NCBI RefSeq assembly: GCF_000204055.1
Contig: NW_006768888.1
Span: 15,379-26,333, forward strand
Reading direction: 5' to 3'
Length of the DNA stretch: 10,955 nt
Source of the DNA: Melampsora larici-populina 98AG31
Lineage: Eukaryota > Basidiomycota > Pucciniomycetes > Pucciniales > Melampsoraceae
Shown here: piece by piece, positions 7,819 to 10,955 of the stretch
Layout of the letters: every line of letters starts with the position of its first letter
Position numbering within the stretch: position 1 is the stretch's first letter
Translations under genes and position numbers: made by a program
Notes under the pieces: generated by a model
Told to the model about the DNA's origin: nothing
The model's database searches: none
What the model saw: the letters and a program-made list of their open reading frames with translations, nothing else

Positions 7819-8950
7819 TGTCAATATATGAACAGTGCATGATCAAAACAGAAACTCAGTTTACCAAAGACCTCAAGAGAAAGAAGTTAGCTGGTCAGCT
7901 ATCTAAATGAACGTTACCAGTTAACTGTGAAAGCTTGACGAACCTGACTATTAGTATGAAACAAATGAATTTATGATTTGACCTATACAATGGCCAAAAA
8001 CTTAACATACATGTGAGTGGCATTGATTGAGGATTTCCTTGACTGCTCTCTTCATGAGATCATGAAAACTAGAAAGCATTATGGATATACTCATTGGATC
8101 AAGAAAACTAACTGTCCAGTGAGTTTGAATGAACTGAACTCAAGTACTGACGTAGTGATTGGATTTCCTTCCCGTAACTCAAATGTGATCTATAGGATGA
8201 ATTATCAAGTGTAAAAAGTTGTTAAGATGTTGATCATGATGAGATATATAATTTTTCGTTCATGACTGACCTTACAAGTTGAACAACTTTGTTCCATTAA
8301 GAGTGGATCATCTAACATCCAATCATTCTGATAACACAATTGTTCCAAAGCTCTTGATAGCGCGATACGTACAAAAAGAAAAAGAAAAGATGATATAAAA
8401 AAGTCTAGGTCAGTATAAGGTTGGGAGTCAATTAAAACTGATCTGAAAGAAAGTCCAAGAGAGACTTTTCACAATCGATCTGTTCATTTCTGCCTTTTTT
8501 AAGATTCTTGATCACCATGAATATTCGAACCTTGAAGAATCTTAGATTGAAATGTGAGGAATAAAACAATTAATAAGATCATCATTATAGAATTACTAAA
8601 CATAATTGAAAAGGCAAGCTTGAGGATTAGATTAAAGCTCTGTTTTTTTTTTGGTTTTTTGGGATGTAAAGATTTTAGAAGAATTATATACTTTTTCACC
8701 AAAATCAGATGACATTCCAAAAACAGAATGAAGGTATTGAGGAATTTTAGTTTTATGAATCGATTGACAATTCGAAAGAATCATCATATGACACACGGGT
8801 TCCCCCATTGTGGTCAGCATGGTGTAGAGGCAAGAGGCACGGGTCGGGCTTGTACTCAGTTTTGAGCCTGTGTTCAAGTCTCGCTGCTCGATTCCCTTTT
8901 TGTGAAATCTACGCTGTAACTCAGAACGTTCCAGGGACCGTGTCCAGGGG
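7819..8950. other. AT-rich core of the palindrome element, no supported gene
   Basis: No open frame here resembles a protein family. The longest candidates are low-complexity products of AT-rich DNA or of the flanking palindromes. The core contains A-rich and T-rich runs (for example 8372-8402 and 8642-8660) and, near its right side, a tRNA-like stretch annotated separately. Confidence 0.6.
8812..8898 (+). repeat. Degenerate tRNA-like stretch, possible SINE head
   Basis: TGGTGTAGAGG (8820-8830) fits an RNA polymerase III A box and TGTTCAAGTCT (about 8871-8881) resembles a B box, about 50 bases apart. A run of five T (about 8897-8901) could end a transcript. CAGC before the A box can pair with GCTG after the B box, as in an acceptor stem. 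The T-stem does not pair well and no clean cloverleaf forms, so this is not a working tRNA gene. It could be a tRNA-derived SINE remnant or chance similarity. Confidence 0.25.
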
Positions 8951-9095
8951 TCACCGAGGCGGTTTGCTTGCACCGCCAAAAACGGTGATGGGAACCGCAT
9001 TCGTGCGGTCCCATCTGAAATCGTCTCAGAAACGACGCAAGTAGTTTAAAACCGTGACGGCAAGAAAACGGTTTTCGAAAACCGTTTTCTTGCCG
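8951..9095. repeat. Right cluster of consecutive hairpins or palindromes
   Basis: This mirrors the left cluster in position but not in sequence. The stems are 8951-8988 (outer TCACCG/CGGTGA, inner GGCGGT/ACCGCC), 8987-9015 (GATGGGA and CCGCA closing a TTCG tetraloop against TGCGG and TCCCATC, one bulged A), a short TCGT/ACGA stem at 9021-9035, CCGT/ACGG at 9052-9060, and a perfect 38-bp palindrome at 9058-9095 centred on TTCGAA. Confidence 0.85.
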
Positions 9096-9100
9096 CAAGT

Positions 9101-9192
9101 TTACCCCCTGGTGTAGGGCTTTTCCCTGCTTTTCCTTAAACTTAACAAAGTCCCACGCCCGCCTCGCGAGGCTGAAGCGAGCGAGGGACTTA
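9101..9192 (-). repeat. Right terminal inverted repeat, itself a hairpin
   Basis: This matches the left terminus in inverted orientation as three blocks, with about 23 extra bases (about 9116-9138) that the left end lacks. Like the left end it folds on itself: AAGTCCC (9148-9154) pairs with GGGACTT (9185-9191) around the perfect palindrome GCCTCGCGAGGC (9161-9172). The segment enclosed by AAGTCCC/GGGACTT differs completely between the two ends, yet both are palindromic. Confidence 0.7.
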
Positions 9193-9720
9193 AGTTTAGC
9201 TTTTCCTTATGTTTGGTGTCTCCCACCATAGAGGTGCATAAATTACTCGATCACTTTCATGATACTGTCTGATACTGTGCATTTACTGGTGACTGTATCG
9301 TGTCGCACGTCACCCTCCGAAGAAGTTTACACCTCGCTTTGTACATTATCTGACCCTATCTGACATTGTCACACTGGTCTAAACAGTTACAGGTCTAAGA
9401 GTCAAATCATCTTTGGCAAATGAATACATGTTGAGAGATGAAGCTCGAGTTGAATCACCAGTTGAATGAGGTTGAATGTCTTTCTATAGTACTCACAAAA
9501 CCGGTGCACAAAACTCTGGCTTGTCGAAGTTCCGCCTTGGCCGATGGATATTACCTCAAATAATTATATCACCTTGTCTCCGCTCACATCGTAGCATTTA
9601 AAGCCCTCACGCGTGAGCTCAACCCACTCCGAATTCTGCTGAGGCTCCTCAATTTTTCGTTCGCCAAGTCAACAAAAAGACCATCCATATCCTGCAAGTC
9701 AATCCGCCAAACTTCCGACA
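9193..9720. other. Intergenic region and 5' leader of the Ras gene
   Basis: No gene is seen here. Small direct repeats occur, such as two TGATACTGT copies about 9260-9280 and three GTTGAAT copies about 9448-9478. The last 100 bases before the ATG at 9721 are rich in C, A and T, with TCAACAAAAAGACCATCC-like leader composition that suits a fungal 5' UTR. ATAATTATATCA at about 9559-9570 could serve as an AT-rich promoter element, but this is a guess. Confidence 0.45.
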
Positions 9721-10955
9721 ATGGGCCTAGGCTTCTCCCCGAAAACGAAGCCGAACAAATTGACTATCGTGATCGTTGGAGGTAATTCTTATTCATCGTT
9801 TTATGCGGAACATACGATATAGACGTGGCGGGTGTGTTTCTTGCTGACTGATATCATAAGTAACTCTTTCTCTCCTCTGCTGGCTTGGTACGTTTCCGGA
9901 GCGAAGAAGGCGGTGTCGGAAAGTCGAGCATGACGTTGAATTTTATAAGGAATGAGTTTATCGATATGTAAGTTGATACTGCCCAGTGGGTCCTGGTAAC
10001 GTAAACTTACGCCTGGTTCCATTTTGTTCTCAGGCATGATCCTGTGAGTAGTTAAATCAAGAGATCTCAAGCCGCAGACCTGTCGCCTTGCACTACATCA
10101 TAATCGTGAAATCATTGGCAATACGACCAACACTCATTTTCATTCCTTTAGACTATAGACGACAGCTATACTACTACAATCACTGTGGATGAAGTTCCTT
10201 GGCAGATTGAAATTTTGGATACCGCCGGCCAGGAAGAGTATCGGTAATGTCCAAACTTTCCGTTCGCCTCATGTCCATCTTGAGGTACGCCGGCGTATCA
10301 TACAATCGGCTGAATTATTCTTTTCCAACCGTTGGCGTAATCACAGAGGCCTGTGGGTTGAGCACGCGGTCTCACAAGGCGAAGCCTTCATTTGCACCTA
10401 CGCAATCAATTCGACCCACTCCTTTCATTTCTTGCCAACAATCTTGAACCTCATCGCAAATGTCAAAAGTGGCCACGATGTCTCAACCAAACGCACTGAT
10501 CCATGCTACAAAGAAGACGCAATGGCCTACCCTTTCCCCTTCGTGATCGCTGGGAATAAGGTAGATTTATCCGATGAGAGAACGGTCATGCCAGATGATG
10601 GAATGCGTATGGCTGCCATGACTGGAGGACTGTTCTTTGAATGCTCGGCTAAGACCGGCGTGAGTGTTGCTAGCCCCATACTGATATGTCAGTCAGAAAG
10701 CACAGATCTAAATGAAGCCCAACCTTTCCTACGTTCAAATTATGCTCCTCTAGGCGAAGATCACAAACGTATTTACGGATCTGATTCGATCCGTTGCAAA
10801 GCTTCGCAAAGAAGCGGCTTCCCAAAAGATAGACCAAAAATTGAAACAGTGAGTTGATAAACATCATAATAAACTCTGAGGTGCCAAATGGTGGTGACTA
10901 TAGCTGAATGATGTCTACAATGATCACCTCAGCCGTCGATTTATCCCTAACATCG
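9721..10955 (+). CDS. Ras-family small GTPase, six exons visible, 3' end outside the window
   Basis: Exons are 9721-9781, 9907-9967, 10034-10043, 10152-10243, 10347-10659 and 10754-10848, all joined by GT-AG introns. A further exon after about 10932 is possible. The product binds and hydrolyses GTP as a membrane-linked switch. It shows GEGGVGKS (P-loop, about 20-27), HDPTIDDSY (switch I, about 42-50, matching Ras 32-40), DTAGQEEYR (switch II, about 67-75, with the catalytic Gln at 71), NKVD (about 145-148) and ECSAK (about 173-177). Ras Tyr32 is His here and Glu37 is Asp. Spacing from switch II to NKVD is about 19 residues longer than in Ras, owing to an insert about 115-135. The lysine-rich start of a hypervariable tail is visible (KEAASQKIDQKLK), but the CAAX box is not. 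The subfamily (Ras or Rsr1/Rap-like) is undecided. Confidence 0.9.

Larger units (their letters stand above)
7516..9192. mobile_element. Non-autonomous terminal-inverted-repeat element (1.68 kb) with subterminal palindrome clusters
   Basis: The ends are inverted copies built from shared blocks: TAAGTCCCTC (7516-7525) with GAGGGACTTA (9183-9192), GGGACTTTGTTAAGTT (7577-7592) with its complement at 9139-9154, and TACACCAGGGGGTAA (7592-7606) with its complement at 9101-9115. The right end has about 23 extra bases between the last two blocks. TA is present at both outer ends, fitting a TA target duplication as in Tc1/mariner-type elements, although one dinucleotide is weak proof. No credible coding region lies inside, so it would depend on another element for movement. 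GC-rich hairpin clusters lie inside both ends and surround an AT-rich core. Confidence 0.7.

Noticed and set aside
7586..7910. Overlapping open frames on both strands
   Set aside because: They arise because the hairpin row is nearly self-complementary and GC-rich. None shows protein-like features.
8017..8214. Open frame on + in the core of the palindrome element
   Set aside because: It is short, has no ATG at its reported start, resembles no known family and lies in AT-rich filler.
8632..9098. Overlapping open frames on both strands at the right side of the palindrome element
   Set aside because: They run through the tRNA-like stretch and the palindromes, with no recognisable domain.
9801..10070. 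Minus-strand open frame opposite the Ras gene
   Set aside because: It overlaps Ras introns and exons in antisense, and the Ras exon structure on the plus strand explains the sequence.
1..10955. CRISPR array, rRNA gene or functional tRNA gene
   Set aside because: There are no regularly spaced direct repeats, no rRNA-like sequence and no clean cloverleaf on either strand.

Overview
The window looks like nuclear DNA of a basidiomycete fungus, most probably a rust (Pucciniales). The coding parts are cut by short GT-AG introns (57-125 nt), non-coding DNA is AT-rich, and the genes are a Ras GTPase, a DUF6589 protein and a RecQ-like helicase of the kind amplified in basidiomycete genomes. The rust placement is inferred from gene type and style. 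The fungal assignment is firm.

Layout. (1) 1-340: the 3' end of a Ty1/copia-type LTR retrotransposon, with internal tail, polypurine tract and a complete 206-bp LTR. (2) 341-7380: a roughly 7-kb unit bounded by 136-bp inverted repeats that differ at three positions. It holds two convergent genes: a DUF6589-family gene on + (1082-3983, six exons) and a RecQ-like superfamily 2 helicase on - (7113 to about 4420 or 4799, four exons). Between their 3' ends lie diverged tandem repeats of about 170-190 bp. (3) 7381-7515: short spacer. (4) 7516-9192: a 1.68-kb non-coding element with terminal inverted repeats and TA at both ends. It carries a row of unrelated hairpins or palindromes inside each end, and its AT-rich core contains a degenerate tRNA-like stretch. 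(5) 9193-9720: intergenic DNA and Ras 5' leader. (6) 9721-10955: a Ras-family GTPase gene with at least six exons, one only 10 nt long, cut off by the window edge.

The main result is part 2. A DUF6589 gene and a helicase gene facing each other between long inverted repeats look like a two-gene mobile element: a possible RNase H-like nuclease or transposase candidate plus a helicase. This copy is decaying. A 22-bp tandem duplication frameshifts the DUF6589 gene, an 11-nt homopolymer breaks the helicase tail frame, and the copia element sits in the left repeat, so the true left end lies outside the window. The palindrome-studded element in part 4 is a second candidate for something undescribed.
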